A stretch of DNA of 55,545 nucleotides from Streptomyces olivochromogenes (GTDB lineage Bacteria > Actinomycetota > Actinomycetes > Streptomycetales > Streptomycetaceae). Below are positions 1 through 7,777 of the stretch, piece by piece. The position numbers and the translations under genes are program-made. Within the stretch, counting starts at the first letter, position 1; every line of letters starts with the position of its first letter. Below the pieces are notes generated by a model, which was not told the DNA's origin, searched no databases, and saw only the letters and a program-made list of their open reading frames with translations. Location: assembly GCF_021538895.1 (NCBI RefSeq), contig NZ_JADDRL010000065.1:1-55545 (forward strand), read 5' to 3'.

Positions 1-1040
1 CCGCACGGGACGTCCCCGGTGGCGTACGGCAGCCGCAGCACCCCGTCCGCGGTCCACAGCCCCGCCCCGGCCAGCCATCCCGGCGGCGCCGGGTAGTGGT
101 GCACCCGCCGCTCGGCCGGCCGCCACACCGCGACCCAGTTGCCCAGCGGACCGTCGACGCGCAGCGCCACCGCGCAATGCTCCGGCGTCAGCACCTGCCC
201 CGGCTGGATCGCGAACGGGGTCACCGTGTACTCCGCCATCCGCAGGCACTCCGGGAAGCGCACCGGCAGCGTGCTGCCCAGAACGCCCCAGCCCAATCGT
301 TCCTGCCCGGGGGAGGCCGCGTCCGACCCGATGAGGATCAGCCCGCTGTCCGGGTCGGCGAGCAGCAGCCGGTCGTCGCTGCCGGGCGCGATCTCCAGGA
401 GAGGCGACACCTCCCCGCCGCGCTCCAGGTCCACCGCGACCGCCTTGGTGCGCCCGCCGATCTCCCGGTCCACGGCGAGCATCCGCCCCGCCCGGTCCAG
501 CCAGACCCCGCCCGAGCAGCGCCCCGGGATCTCGGCCAGCCGCTCCGGCCCGAACGCGCCGCCCGCCACCAGCCACACCGCCGTGGAGCGGGGACCGGCC
601 GCGAGGGCGTACGCCCGCATGCCGCCCGGCGCCGGCGGCAGCAGCCCGAGCCGGGTGCCGGCGTCGGGGCACTCCACCGCGCTCAGCGGCAGCTCGCCGG
701 TGCCGGGGCCGGTCGGGTAGAGCAGCGAGAACACGTGCCGCTGCCCGGCCACCCGTCGATGGATCAGGACCCGCCCGTCACGCATGGGCTGCACCTCGGT
801 GCCGGGCTCCTCCGGCTGGTGGCCGGGCAGCGGCACGGCGTACGGCTCGGGGCCGTCCAGCGTCCAGCGCTCCGGGAACCAGGAGCCGCCGTCCACCGCG
901 AGGCGGGCGGCGTAGGCGCCGTCCGCGGTGATGGCGCAGCCCGCCGCCGGCGGCTCGCCGTTCCCCTCGGCAGCCGAGGGCGGTGGGGGTACCCCCTGCT
1001 CGAGCGAAGTCGAGAGCTTGGGGGACGCACAGGCCGTCAT
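1..1040 (-). CDS. Hypothetical protein, beta-propeller-like, 3' end outside window
   Basis: The reverse strand is open from an ATG at 1040 to the window edge (more than 345 codons), with strong Streptomyces codon bias. A GGAGGTGA ribosome binding site lies about 6 bases upstream of the ATG, so the start is well supported. No family motif is recognised. The protein is rich in short beta-type segments ending in aromatic or acidic turns (for example WFPERW, GVWLDRAG, GNWVAVW), which suggests a WD- or YVTN-like propeller; this is inference. There is no signal peptide or membrane segment. Codons 6-19 lie inside a GC-rich palindromic repeat (985-1024), so the N-terminal residues are probably repeat-derived and not conserved. 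It is divergent from the Nif3 operon. Confidence 0.75.
   Translation of the reverse strand, partial: MTACASPKLSTSLEQGVPPPPSAAEGNGEPPAAGCAITADGAYAARLAVDGGSWFPERWTLDGPEPYAVPLPGHQPEEPGTEVQPMRDGRVLIHRRVAGQRHVFSLLYPTGPGTGELPLSAVECPDAGTRLGLLPPAPGGMRAYALAAGPRSTAVWLVAGGAFGPERLAEIPGRCSGGVWLDRAGRMLAVDREIGGRTKAVAVDLERGGEVSPLLEIAPGSDDRLLLADPDSGLILIGSDAASPGQERLGWGVLGSTLPVRFPECLRMAEYTVTPFAIQPGQVLTPEHCAVALRVDGPLGNWVAVWRPAERRVHHYPAPPGWLAGAGLWTADGVLRLPYATGDVPC
985..1024. repeat. Short GC-rich palindromic repeat inside a coding region
   Basis: GGGGGTACCCCC (985-996) is a perfect palindrome and is followed by a second stem in which CCCCC at 992-996 can pair with GGGGG at 1020-1024 and GCTCGA with TCGA(G)AGC. 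The architecture resembles the short repeated palindromes scattered through Streptomyces chromosomes; a structurally related element sits at 38418-38455. Here it lies just after the start codon of the gene ending at 1040 and is read through in frame. Confidence 0.6.
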
Positions 1041-1229
1041 GGTTCGGTCACCTCCAGCGACGAAGCTAGTTTTCGCACGCACAGACGTGGGACCGGCCAG
1101 CTGCCGCTTCACACATAAGGATGGCCGGGCAGCGGTTCGCCTGAGGAAACGGGGGCGGATGTGCTGCCCGGGGCTCTTTGGGGACGCAGCCGGTACATCC
1201 CCCCAGAACAGCCAGGTAGCCTTTTCCCC

Positions 1230-2087
1230 GTGCCCCGTCTGTCTGAAGTCATCGCCGCGCTGGACAACCTGTGGCCCGCCGAGCGGGCCGAGTCCTGGGA
1301 CGCGGTCGGCACGGTCGTGGGCGACCCCGACCAGGAGGTCGCCCGGGTCCTGTTCGCCGTCGACCCGGTGCAGGACATCGTCGACGAGGCGGTGAAGCTG
1401 GGCGCCGACCTGCTCGTCACCCACCACCCGCTCTACCTGCGCGGTACGACCACGGTCGCGGCCACGCACTTCAAGGGCCGGGCCGTGCACACGCTGATCA
1501 AGAACGACATCGCGCTGCACGTCGCCCACACCAACGCCGACACCGCCGACCCGGGCGTCTCGGACGCCCTCGCCGGCGCGCTCGACCTCCGCGTCGTACG
1601 ACCCCTCGTGCCGGACCCGACCGACCCCGAGGGCCGCCGGGGCCTGGGCCGCGTCTGCGAACTCGACCACCCGCTGACCCTCCGCGAGCTGGCCGCCCGC
1701 GCCGCCGAGCGCCTGCCCGCCACCGCGCAGGGCATCCGGGTGGCCGGCGACCCCGAGGCCGTCGTGCGCACCGTCGCCGTCAGCGGCGGCTCCGGCGACA
1801 GCCTCTTCGACCAGGTCCGGGCGGCGGGCGTCGACGCCTTCCTCACCGCGGACCTGCGCCACCACCCCGTCTCCGAAGCGGTGGCCCAAGGTTCCCTCGC
1901 GCTGCTCGACGCGGCGCACTGGGCCACCGAGTGGCCCTGGTGCGAACTGGCCGCAGCCCAGCTCGACGAGATCTCCGACCGCCACGGCTGGGACCTGCGC
2001 GTCCACGTCTCCAAGACGGTCACCGACCCCTGGACCGCCCACGCGGCGTCCAATGCCACCACTAGCTCAACAGGAGCCCCCAACTGA
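1230..2087 (+). CDS. Nif3-like dinuclear metal center protein
   Basis: A 285-residue member of the NIF3/YbgI family, cytosolic, with an unsettled physiological role; the family forms hexameric toroids with a two-metal site and has been annotated as GTP cyclohydrolase I type 2-like. Diagnostic segments are THHPLYL (about residue 62), HTNADTA (about 92) and HWATEWPW near the C-terminus, which together supply the metal ligands. The GTG at 1230 begins PRLSEVIAAL, the usual N-terminus for the family; an in-frame ATG at 1161 would add 23 unrelated residues. The stop overlaps the CTG start of the zinc-ribbon gene, so the two are co-translated, and the RNase H fusion follows 11 bases later: a conserved actinobacterial trio. 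Confidence 0.9.
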   Translation: MPRLSEVIAALDNLWPAERAESWDAVGTVVGDPDQEVARVLFAVDPVQDIVDEAVKLGADLLVTHHPLYLRGTTTVAATHFKGRAVHTLIKNDIALHVAHTNADTADPGVSDALAGALDLRVVRPLVPDPTDPEGRRGLGRVCELDHPLTLRELAARAAERLPATAQGIRVAGDPEAVVRTVAVSGGSGDSLFDQVRAAGVDAFLTADLRHHPVSEAVAQGSLALLDAAHWATEWPWCELAAAQLDEISDRHGWDLRVHVSKTVTDPWTAHAASNATTSSTGAPN

Positions 2088-2827
2088 ACGCCGCGCCCGC
2101 CGACCAGATCCGACTCCTCGACGTCCAGGCCCTCGACGTCCGCCTGCAGCAGCTGGCGCACAAGCGGAAGTCGCTGCCCGAGCACGCCGAGATCGAGTCG
2201 CTGACGAAGGACCTCACGCAGCTGCGCGACCTGCTCGTGGCCGCGCAGACGGAGGAGAGCGACTGCGCCCGCGAGCAGACCAAGGCCGAGCAGGACGTGG
2301 ACCAGGTGCGCCAGCGTGCCGCCCGCGACCAGCAGCGCCTGGACTCCGGCGCGGTCACCTCCCCCAAGGACCTGTCGAACCTCCAGCACGAGATCGCCTC
2401 CCTCGCCAAGCGCCAGGGCGACCTGGAGGACGTCGTCCTGGAGGTCATGGAGCGCCGTGAGGCCGCGCAGGAGCGGGTGGGCGAGCTGACCGGGCGGGTG
2501 GCCTCCGTCCAGGCGAAGATCGACGACGCGACCGCGCGCCGGGCGGCCGCGTTCGAGGAGATCGACGGCGAGGCGGCCACGGTGACCAAGGAGCGCGAGG
2601 TCATCGCGGGCTCGGTCCCGGCGGACCTGCTCAAGCTCTACGACAAGCTGCGCGAGCAGCAGGGCGGCATCGGTGCGGCCAAGCTGTACCAGCGCACCTG
2701 CCAGGGCTGCCGCCAGGAGCTGGCCATCACCGAGCTGGCCGAGATCCGCAAGGCCGCGCCCGACACGGTCGTGCGCTGCGAGAACTGCCGCCGCATCCTG
2801 GTGCGCACGGCCGAGTCCGGCCTGTAG
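2084..2827 (+). CDS. Coiled-coil protein with C-terminal C4 zinc ribbon
   Basis: A 247-residue protein: a long alpha-helical coiled coil (about residues 8-185, rich in E/Q/K/R heptads) followed by a four-cysteine zinc ribbon (CQGC near 206 and CENC near 233). Homologues in actinobacteria are thought to bind nucleic acid, but no precise function is known. The start is probably CTG at 2084: its last two bases are in the TGA of the Nif3 gene, an AGGAG lies 7 bases upstream, an in-frame stop occurs at 2063 just before it, and the first ATG or GTG in frame is not until 2237, which would cut away part of the coiled coil. Third in position between Nif3 and RNase H/phosphatase, suggesting a shared transcript. 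Confidence 0.88.
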   Translation: MNAAPADQIRLLDVQALDVRLQQLAHKRKSLPEHAEIESLTKDLTQLRDLLVAAQTEESDCAREQTKAEQDVDQVRQRAARDQQRLDSGAVTSPKDLSNLQHEIASLAKRQGDLEDVVLEVMERREAAQERVGELTGRVASVQAKIDDATARRAAAFEEIDGEAATVTKEREVIAGSVPADLLKLYDKLREQQGGIGAAKLYQRTCQGCRQELAITELAEIRKAAPDTVVRCENCRRILVRTAESGL

Positions 2828-2838
2828 GGACCGAAGCC

Positions 2839-4188
2839 GTGCGGGAGTTCATCGTCGAGGCCGACGGCGGGTCGCGGGGCAACCCGGGGCCCGCGGGCTA
2901 CGGGTCCGTGGTGATCGAGGCGGCGTCGGGCGAGACCCTCGCCGAGGCGGCGGAGTACATCGGGATCGCCACCAACAACGTGGCCGAGTACCGGGGTCTG
3001 ATCGCCGGCCTGCGCGCCGCGCACGCCCTCGACCCGTCCGCCGCGGTGCACGTGCGCATGGACTCCAAGCTCGCCGTCGAGCAGATGTCGAGCCGCTGGA
3101 AGATCAAGCACCCCGACCTGAAGCCCCTCGCGGCGGAGGCGAACCGCGTCTTCCCGCCGGAGCGGGTGACGTACGAGTGGATCCCGCGCGAGCGGAACAA
3201 GCACGCGGACCGGCTGGCCAACGAGGCGATGGACGCGGGCGGCCGGGGCGAGCAGTGGTCGCCGTCGACGTCCACGGCCGAGCTGGACGCGTCGGCGGCG
3301 GAGCGCGCACGGGCCGCGGCTCCCGAGCCGTCCGGCCCGCCAGGGGACGCCACGGCGGGCGCGGCACGCGCACGGGCGGCGCTGGCGGACGTACGGGCGG
3401 CCCGGACCGTCGCCGCGGACGGGCCGAAGAGTGCGGCGGCACAGCCGACGAAGTCGGCGCCGTCGGCAGAGGCGCCGAAGGAGACGTCGAAAGCGGCGCC
3501 GAAGGAGACGTCGAAAGCGGTGCCGAAGGAGGCGCCCGCCCCCGGCTGGTCCGCGCCGGACCTCGGCGCTCCCGCCACCTTCGTGCTGCTGCGGCACGGC
3601 GAGACCCCGCTGACGCCGCAGAAGCGGTTCTCGGGCAGCGGCGGAACCGATCCGTCCCTGTCCGACGTGGGCCGGGAGCAGGCCGAGCGGGTCGCCGCGG
3701 CGCTCGCCCGGCGGGGCACGATCCAGGCGGTCGTGGCGTCCCCGCTCACCCGTACCCGGGAGACCGCCGGGATCGTCGCCGCCCGGCTCGGGCTCGACGT
3801 GACGGTCGACGAGGGCCTGCGCGAGACGGACTTCGGCGCCTGGGAGGGGCTCACCTTCGGCGAGGTGCGCGAGCGTCACCCGGACGATCTGAACGCCTGG
3901 CTGGCCGACCCGGAGGCCCGCCCCACCGGCGACGGTGAGAGCTTCGCGGCGACCGCCACCCGGATCGCGGCCACGCGCGACAAGCTGATCGCCGCGTACC
4001 AGGGCCGCACGGTCCTGCTCGTGACGCACGTGACCCCGATCAAGACCCTCGTGCGGCTCGCCCTGGGCGCCCCGCCCGAGTCCCTGTTCCGCATGGAGCT
4101 GTCGGCGGCCTCCCTGTCGGCGGTGGCCTACTACGCGGACGGCAACGCGAGCGTACGGCTGCTGAACGACACGTCTCACCTGCGCTGA
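2839..4188 (+). CDS. Bifunctional RNase HI / acid phosphatase
   Basis: A 449-residue fusion of the S. coelicolor SCO2299 type. Residues 1-140 are RNase HI, which cuts the RNA strand of RNA/DNA hybrids; visible catalytic acids are D9 (ADGGSRGNPG), E51 (NNVAEYRG), D75 (MDSKLAVE) and D124 (NKHADRLANEA). Residues about 145-240 are a low-complexity Ala/Pro/Lys linker with repeated PKETSKA units. Residues 245-449 are a histidine phosphatase of the CobC/phosphoglycerate mutase superfamily with LLRHGE (H253) and the second histidine in VTHVTPIK (H397). GTG start at 2839, 11 bases after the zinc-ribbon gene. The fusion suggests coupling of hybrid removal to removal of a phosphorylated metabolite; the true phosphatase substrate is unknown. 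Confidence 0.93.
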   Translation: MREFIVEADGGSRGNPGPAGYGSVVIEAASGETLAEAAEYIGIATNNVAEYRGLIAGLRAAHALDPSAAVHVRMDSKLAVEQMSSRWKIKHPDLKPLAAEANRVFPPERVTYEWIPRERNKHADRLANEAMDAGGRGEQWSPSTSTAELDASAAERARAAAPEPSGPPGDATAGAARARAALADVRAARTVAADGPKSAAAQPTKSAPSAEAPKETSKAAPKETSKAVPKEAPAPGWSAPDLGAPATFVLLRHGETPLTPQKRFSGSGGTDPSLSDVGREQAERVAAALARRGTIQAVVASPLTRTRETAGIVAARLGLDVTVDEGLRETDFGAWEGLTFGEVRERHPDDLNAWLADPEARPTGDGESFAATATRIAATRDKLIAAYQGRTVLLVTHVTPIKTLVRLALGAPPESLFRMELSAASLSAVAYYADGNASVRLLNDTSHLR

Positions 4189-4208
4189 TCGCCGACCTGC
4201 ACAGGCGC

Positions 4209-5000
4209 TCACCCGCGCCGGGCCGCCCGCTCCCGCAGCAGCTCCGCTGTCGGCCCGTCCGCCGGCAGGAACGCCTCCAGCTGCAGTTCGGCCAGCGTGA
4301 TGTCGACCGCGGTGGCGAAGGACGTCAGCGTGGTCAGCAGCCGCAACTCGCCCTCCGCGCAGCGCAGTCGGAGCGGGACGGCGAAGCCGAGGTAGTCCTC
4401 GTCCGGTGCGTACGGCGGTACGTACCCGGCGAGTTCGTCGGCCAGCGCGTCGAGCCCGGGATCGGGGCTGCGGGCGGCGCGCGCCCGGACGTTCTCCACG
4501 ATGTGCCGCCCCCACGCGCCCAGGTTCAACACCCGCGGCGCCATCCCGCGCGGATGCAGCGCCAGCCGCAGCAGGTTGGCGGGCGGCTCCAGCAGCGCCG
4601 GGTCGGCCCCCTCCGTGAGCACCTCGAACGCAGCGTTGGCCGCGACGAGGTCACCGCGGGGCCCGGCCACGACCGCCGGATACGGCAGATGCCCCTCCAG
4701 GATCCCGCCCAACGCCGCGCGCACGGCACCCAGTTGGCTCGCCTCCAGCGGTGACTCGGGGTACGCGGGCGCGTAACCCGCCGCCAGCAGCAGCGCGTTG
4801 CGCTCCCGCAGCGTGAGCTCCAGCGACTCGGCCAGCCGCAGCACGACCGCGCGCCCCGGCACCGAACGCCCCCGCTCGATGAAACTGACGTACCTCTGTG
4901 TCGTCCCGGCCCGCGAGGCGAGTTCGAGCTGGCTGACCCGACGGGCGGTGCGCCAGCGCAGCAGCTCCCGGGCGAAGGCCGGTGGTTCGACGGTGGTCAT
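4209..5000 (-). CDS. XRE-family regulator with MmyB-like ligand domain
   Basis: A 263-residue DNA-binding regulator. Residues about 12-68 form an HTH_3 domain (RVSQLELASRAG, TTQRYVSFIERGRSVPGR). Residues about 95-255 match the MmyB-like ligand-binding domain (AAFEVLTEGADP, NLLRLALHPRGMAPRV, LLTTLTSFATAVDITLAELQLEAFLP), a PAS-like fold that in relatives binds a small hydrophobic ligand. ATG at 5000 (MTTVEPPAF) places the HTH at its usual distance from the N-terminus; the frame stays open upstream through the repeat array. Divergent from the MDR oxidoreductase at 5138, with an 11-bp repeat array between them. This arrangement (MmyB-type XRE facing a small oxidoreductase) is common in actinobacteria and suggests that it controls its neighbour. 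Confidence 0.9.
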   Translation of the reverse strand: MTTVEPPAFARELLRWRTARRVSQLELASRAGTTQRYVSFIERGRSVPGRAVVLRLAESLELTLRERNALLLAAGYAPAYPESPLEASQLGAVRAALGGILEGHLPYPAVVAGPRGDLVAANAAFEVLTEGADPALLEPPANLLRLALHPRGMAPRVLNLGAWGRHIVENVRARAARSPDPGLDALADELAGYVPPYAPDEDYLGFAVPLRLRCAEGELRLLTTLTSFATAVDITLAELQLEAFLPADGPTAELLRERAARRG

Positions 5001-5010
5001 ACGCCCAGTT

Positions 5011-5054
5011 GTACGACACGGGTACGACATGGGTACGACATGGGTACGACAACC
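5011..5054. promoter_or_regulatory. Four 11-bp direct repeats, likely operator array
   Basis: Four contiguous 11-bp units start at 5011, 5022, 5033 and 5044. Each begins with the heptamer GTACGAC followed by four variable bases (ACGG, ATGG, ATGG, AACC). The array begins 11 bases upstream of the XRE start codon and ends 84 bases before the MDR start. The one-helical-turn spacing places every heptamer on the same face of the DNA, as expected for cooperative binding of a regulator, most likely the XRE protein itself (inference). Confidence 0.65.
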
Positions 5055-5137
5055 GGGCGTCGCCACCGCACTGACGCCGACTGCCCATACCCGGCCGGGA
5101 ATTGAGGCCCCGCCCCCCGTCCGCCCAGCATGGCGGC

Positions 5138-6157
5138 ATGCGCAGCTACCACATCGAGACGCCCGGCACCGTCGACGGCATCGTCGCGCGCGACACGGCC
5201 GCCCGCCCGGAACCCGGCCCCACCGACATCGTCGTCCGCGTGCACGCGGTGTCCCTCAACCGGCGCGACCTGCTGATCCTGGACGGGAGTTACCCGCTGA
5301 AGGCCGCCCCCGGCGTGATCCCGGTGAGCGACGGCGCCGGGGAGGTGGTCGCGGTGGGCGAGGCGGTCACCCGCTTCACCGTCGGCGACCGCGTCACCAG
5401 CACCTACTTTCCCCGCTGGATCGACGGCCGGATCACCCCCGCCCTGATCGACCAGCCCGGCGCCACGCTGCCCGGCATGCTCGCCGAGTACGTCCGCCTC
5501 GACCAGGAGGCGGCCGTCGCCGCCCCCGCCCACCTGAGCTGGGAGGAGGCCGCCTGTCTGCCCTGCGCGGGCGTCACCGCCTGGAACGCCCTCACCGGCG
5601 CCGACCCGGTCCTCCCCGGCGAAACGGTCCTGACCCTCGGCACGGGCGCGCTGTCCCTGTTCGCCGTGCGGTTCGCGAAGACCCTCGGCGCCGAGGTCGT
5701 CGCCACGACCTCCCGGCCGGCGATGGCCGACCGCCTCAAGGCCCTCGGCGCCGACCACGTCATCGACCACGCGCGGAACCCGGCATGGGGCCGGGCCGTC
5801 CGGGAGCTGACCGGCGGGCGCGGGGCCGACCTCGTCGTCGAGACCGGCGGACCGGACACCATCGAGCAGTCGGTGCGTGCGGCCGGCCTCTACGGCCGAC
5901 TCGTCCTGGTCGCCGCCGGCGGCCCGCGCCGCCCGTCCCTGGAGATCAGTACGGACGCGCTGGCGTCGAGCCTGGTGAGCATGCGGCGGATCTTCGTCGG
6001 CAGCCGCACGCAGTTCGAGGGGATGAACCGGGCGATCACCCGGAACGGCCTGCGCCCGGTCGTCGACCGCGTCTTCGCCTTCGACGAGGTCCACGAGGCC
6101 TACCGCCACTACGCGGCCGGCGAGCCCTTCGGCAAGGTCGTCATCCGCGTGGCCTGA
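5138..6157 (+). CDS. Zinc-free MDR family NAD(P)-dependent oxidoreductase
   Basis: A 339-residue medium-chain dehydrogenase/reductase. The N-terminal GroES-like domain has HAVSLNRRDLLI, where zinc alcohol dehydrogenases carry a catalytic Cys, so this belongs with the zinc-independent quinone-reductase-like branch. The Rossmann segment is TLGTGALSLFAVRFAKTLGA (about 165-184), then ATTSRPAMADRLKALGADHVIDH. The C-terminus HEAYRHYAAGEPFGKVVI is typical. ATG at 5138 fits the family N-terminus; the ribosome binding site is weak. Substrate unknown. Divergent from the XRE/MmyB regulator, which probably controls it. The 3' end overlaps the convergent KDPG aldolase by 17 bases. Confidence 0.9.
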   Translation: MRSYHIETPGTVDGIVARDTAARPEPGPTDIVVRVHAVSLNRRDLLILDGSYPLKAAPGVIPVSDGAGEVVAVGEAVTRFTVGDRVTSTYFPRWIDGRITPALIDQPGATLPGMLAEYVRLDQEAAVAAPAHLSWEEAACLPCAGVTAWNALTGADPVLPGETVLTLGTGALSLFAVRFAKTLGAEVVATTSRPAMADRLKALGADHVIDHARNPAWGRAVRELTGGRGADLVVETGGPDTIEQSVRAAGLYGRLVLVAAGGPRRPSLEISTDALASSLVSMRRIFVGSRTQFEGMNRAITRNGLRPVVDRVFAFDEVHEAYRHYAAGEPFGKVVIRVA

Positions 6158-6767
6158 GCCCGGCCGCCTCCCGGGCCAGCGTCTCGACCCGCGCCCAGTC
6201 CCGGGCGGCGACGGCACCCGCCGGGACCATCCAACTCCCGCCCACACAGCCGACGTTGGGGAGGGCAAGGTACTCCGGGGCGGTCCCCGGGCCGATGCCC
6301 CCGGTGGGGCAGAAGCGGGCCTGCGGCAACGGACCGGCCAGCGACCGCAGATAGGCCGTACCGCCGGCCGCCTGCGCCGGGAAGAACTTCATCTCCCGCA
6401 CCCCGCGCTCCAGGAGCGCCACCACCTCCGTCGTGGTCGACACCCCCGGCAGAAACGGCACCCCGGAGGCCCGCATGGCGTCCAGCAGCCCGTCCGTCCA
6501 GCCGGGGCTGACCAGGAAGCGCGCCCCCGCCGCCACGCACGCGGCCACCTGTGCCGGTGTGATGACCGTGCCCGCGCCGACCATCGCGTCCGGGACCTCG
6601 GCGGCGATCGCCCGGATCGCGTCGAGCGCGGCCGGCGTCCGCAGCGTCACCTCGACCGCGGGCAGCCCGCCCGCGACCAGCGCCCGCGCGAGCGGTACGG
6701 CATGGGCGGCGTCCTCGACCACGACAACCGGGACGACGGGCGCGAGATCCAGCAGCGACGAGGACAT
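6141..6767 (-). CDS. eda: KDPG/KHG aldolase
   Basis: A 208-residue class I aldolase of the 2-dehydro-3-deoxy-phosphogluconate / 4-hydroxy-2-oxoglutarate family, cleaving KDPG to pyruvate and glyceraldehyde 3-phosphate or KHG to pyruvate and glyoxylate. The Schiff-base lysine is in EMKFFPA (about K127), the catalytic glutamate in VEVTLRTP, and phosphate-binding loops are GAGTVI and CPTGGIGPGTA. Length is that of the family. ATG at 6767 (MSSSLLDLAP) has a GGATGAG-type site upstream; an alternative ATG lies at 6776. No edd (6-phosphogluconate dehydratase) lies nearby, so a role in sugar-acid or amino-acid catabolism rather than a full Entner-Doudoroff pathway is as likely. A perfect inverted repeat lies about 40 bases upstream. 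Confidence 0.92.
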   Translation of the reverse strand: MSSSLLDLAPVVPVVVVEDAAHAVPLARALVAGGLPAVEVTLRTPAALDAIRAIAAEVPDAMVGAGTVITPAQVAACVAAGARFLVSPGWTDGLLDAMRASGVPFLPGVSTTTEVVALLERGVREMKFFPAQAAGGTAYLRSLAGPLPQARFCPTGGIGPGTAPEYLALPNVGCVGGSWMVPAGAVAARDWARVETLAREAAGLRPRG

Positions 6768-6807
6768 GCCGCTCATCCTGCCCGCGGGATGCAGTGTGCG
6801 CAAAGGT

Positions 6808-6826
6808 CATTGCACATGCTGCAATG
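6808..6826. promoter_or_regulatory. Perfect inverted repeat upstream of KDPG aldolase
   Basis: CATTGCA (6808-6814) and TGCAATG (6820-6826) are perfect 7-bp arms around a 5-bp spacer. It lies 41 bases upstream of the aldolase start and has the size of a LacI- or GntR-type operator. No regulator gene is adjacent, so it may be recognised by a protein encoded elsewhere. Confidence 0.5.
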
Positions 6827-6838
6827 GCTTCGCGGGGC

Positions 6839-6902
6839 GGGGCGAGGGCGTGGATCGGGGCGGAGGCGCGGATCGGGGCGAAGGCGTGGATCGTGGCGAT
6901 GA
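6839..6902. repeat. 18-bp imperfect tandem repeat
   Basis: Three near-identical 18-bp units (6839-6856, 6857-6874, 6875-6892) of the form GGGGCGRRGGCGYGGATC plus a 10-base partial unit. The array fills the gap between the aldolase promoter region and the stop of the YaaA gene at 6905. It could be a slipped-strand minisatellite; no hairpin with a T-tract is seen. Confidence 0.6.
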
Positions 6903-6904
6903 CG

Positions 6905-7687
6905 TCAGTGAACCTCCGTCACCAGCACGTCCAGCGACCAGGCCTGACCGGCCTTCGCGGGCGCCTCCGCCTCCACGACGTACCCGAGATCGCGCAACGC
7001 CTCGACCAGCCGGGCCGGGTTCTCGGGTGCCGTCCCCGACGCCAGCAGGCTCCGGACGATCCGGCCCTTCGTCGCCTTGTTGAAGTGGCTGACGACCTTC
7101 CGGGTCGGCGCGTGCAGCACCCGTACGGTCGCGGTCCGCCCCGCCACCTCGCCCTTCGGCTTCCAGGCGGCCGCGTAGGCGGAGGAGCGCAGGTCGAGGA
7201 CGAGCCCGGCGCCCGCGGCCTCGGGCAGGACGGTGGCCATCGGGGCCCGCCAGTGCGCGCCCAGCGCGCCGAGTCCGGGCAGCTTCACGCCCATCGAGCA
7301 GCGGTAGGAAGGGATGCGGTCGGTCACCCGGACGGCGCCCCACAGCCCGGAGAAGACCAGCAACGAGCGCGCGGCGCGCCGCTTGGCGGCCGTGTCGAGG
7401 GAGGCCAGGCCGAGGGCGTCGTACAGAACACCGGTGTAGATCTCCCCGGCGGGACGCGCCCCGGCCGTGCGCAGCTCCGCGTTCTTCGCGACCTCGCCCC
7501 GCAGCCCCTCGCTCAGCCCGAGCACCTCACGGGCCTTCTCCTCGTCCCCGGCGCACAGCTCCACCAACTCGTCGAGCACGGCCTCACGGGCGGCACCGAG
7601 CCCCGGCAGGGACAGCGACTCCGGCTTCAGCGGGGCGCCACGGCCGGAGGATGCCTTTCCTTCGGAGGGAGGCAGCAGGACGAGCAC
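6905..7687 (-). CDS. yaaA: YaaA family peroxide stress protein
   Basis: A 260-residue member of the YaaA/DUF328 family, DNA-binding cytosolic proteins that in E. coli limit intracellular free iron and protect DNA during hydrogen peroxide stress. Family signatures are the N-terminal LLPPSEGK, YTGVLYDALG (about residue 75), FSGLWGAVR with DRIPSYRCSM, and the C-terminal SHFNKATKGRIVRSLL. The GTG at 7687 is preceded by GGAG at 6 bases. The gene is divergent from the RNB gene, and its leader carries a 15-bp tandem duplication (7700-7729). The family assignment is firm; the stress role is transferred from E. coli. Confidence 0.9.
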   Translation of the reverse strand: MLVLLPPSEGKASSGRGAPLKPESLSLPGLGAAREAVLDELVELCAGDEEKAREVLGLSEGLRGEVAKNAELRTAGARPAGEIYTGVLYDALGLASLDTAAKRRAARSLLVFSGLWGAVRVTDRIPSYRCSMGVKLPGLGALGAHWRAPMATVLPEAAGAGLVLDLRSSAYAAAWKPKGEVAGRTATVRVLHAPTRKVVSHFNKATKGRIVRSLLASGTAPENPARLVEALRDLGYVVEAEAPAKAGQAWSLDVLVTEVH

Positions 7688-7699
7688 GGGTTCTCCTTC

Positions 7700-7729
7700 T
7701 CTTCTAGAACTCGCTCTTCCAGAACTCGC
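7700..7729. repeat. 15-bp tandem duplication in the YaaA leader
   Basis: Read on the reverse strand, GCGAGTTCTGGAAGA (7729-7715) is followed immediately by GCGAGTTCTAGAAGA (7714-7700), 14 of 15 bases identical. TTCTAGAA in the second copy is itself palindromic. The pair ends 12 bases before the GTG of the YaaA gene and lies in the divergent promoter region shared with the RNB gene, so it may be a binding site or a recent duplication. Confidence 0.55.
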
Positions 7730-7777
7730 CACAGCGTACGGCGTGCCACGGGGCGACCCCCGCCCTACTCTCAACAC

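Noticed and set aside
2638..4515. A 625-codon reverse frame over RNase H/phosphatase
   Set aside because: Arg/Gly-rich shadow with no domain; the forward strand has clear catalytic motifs.
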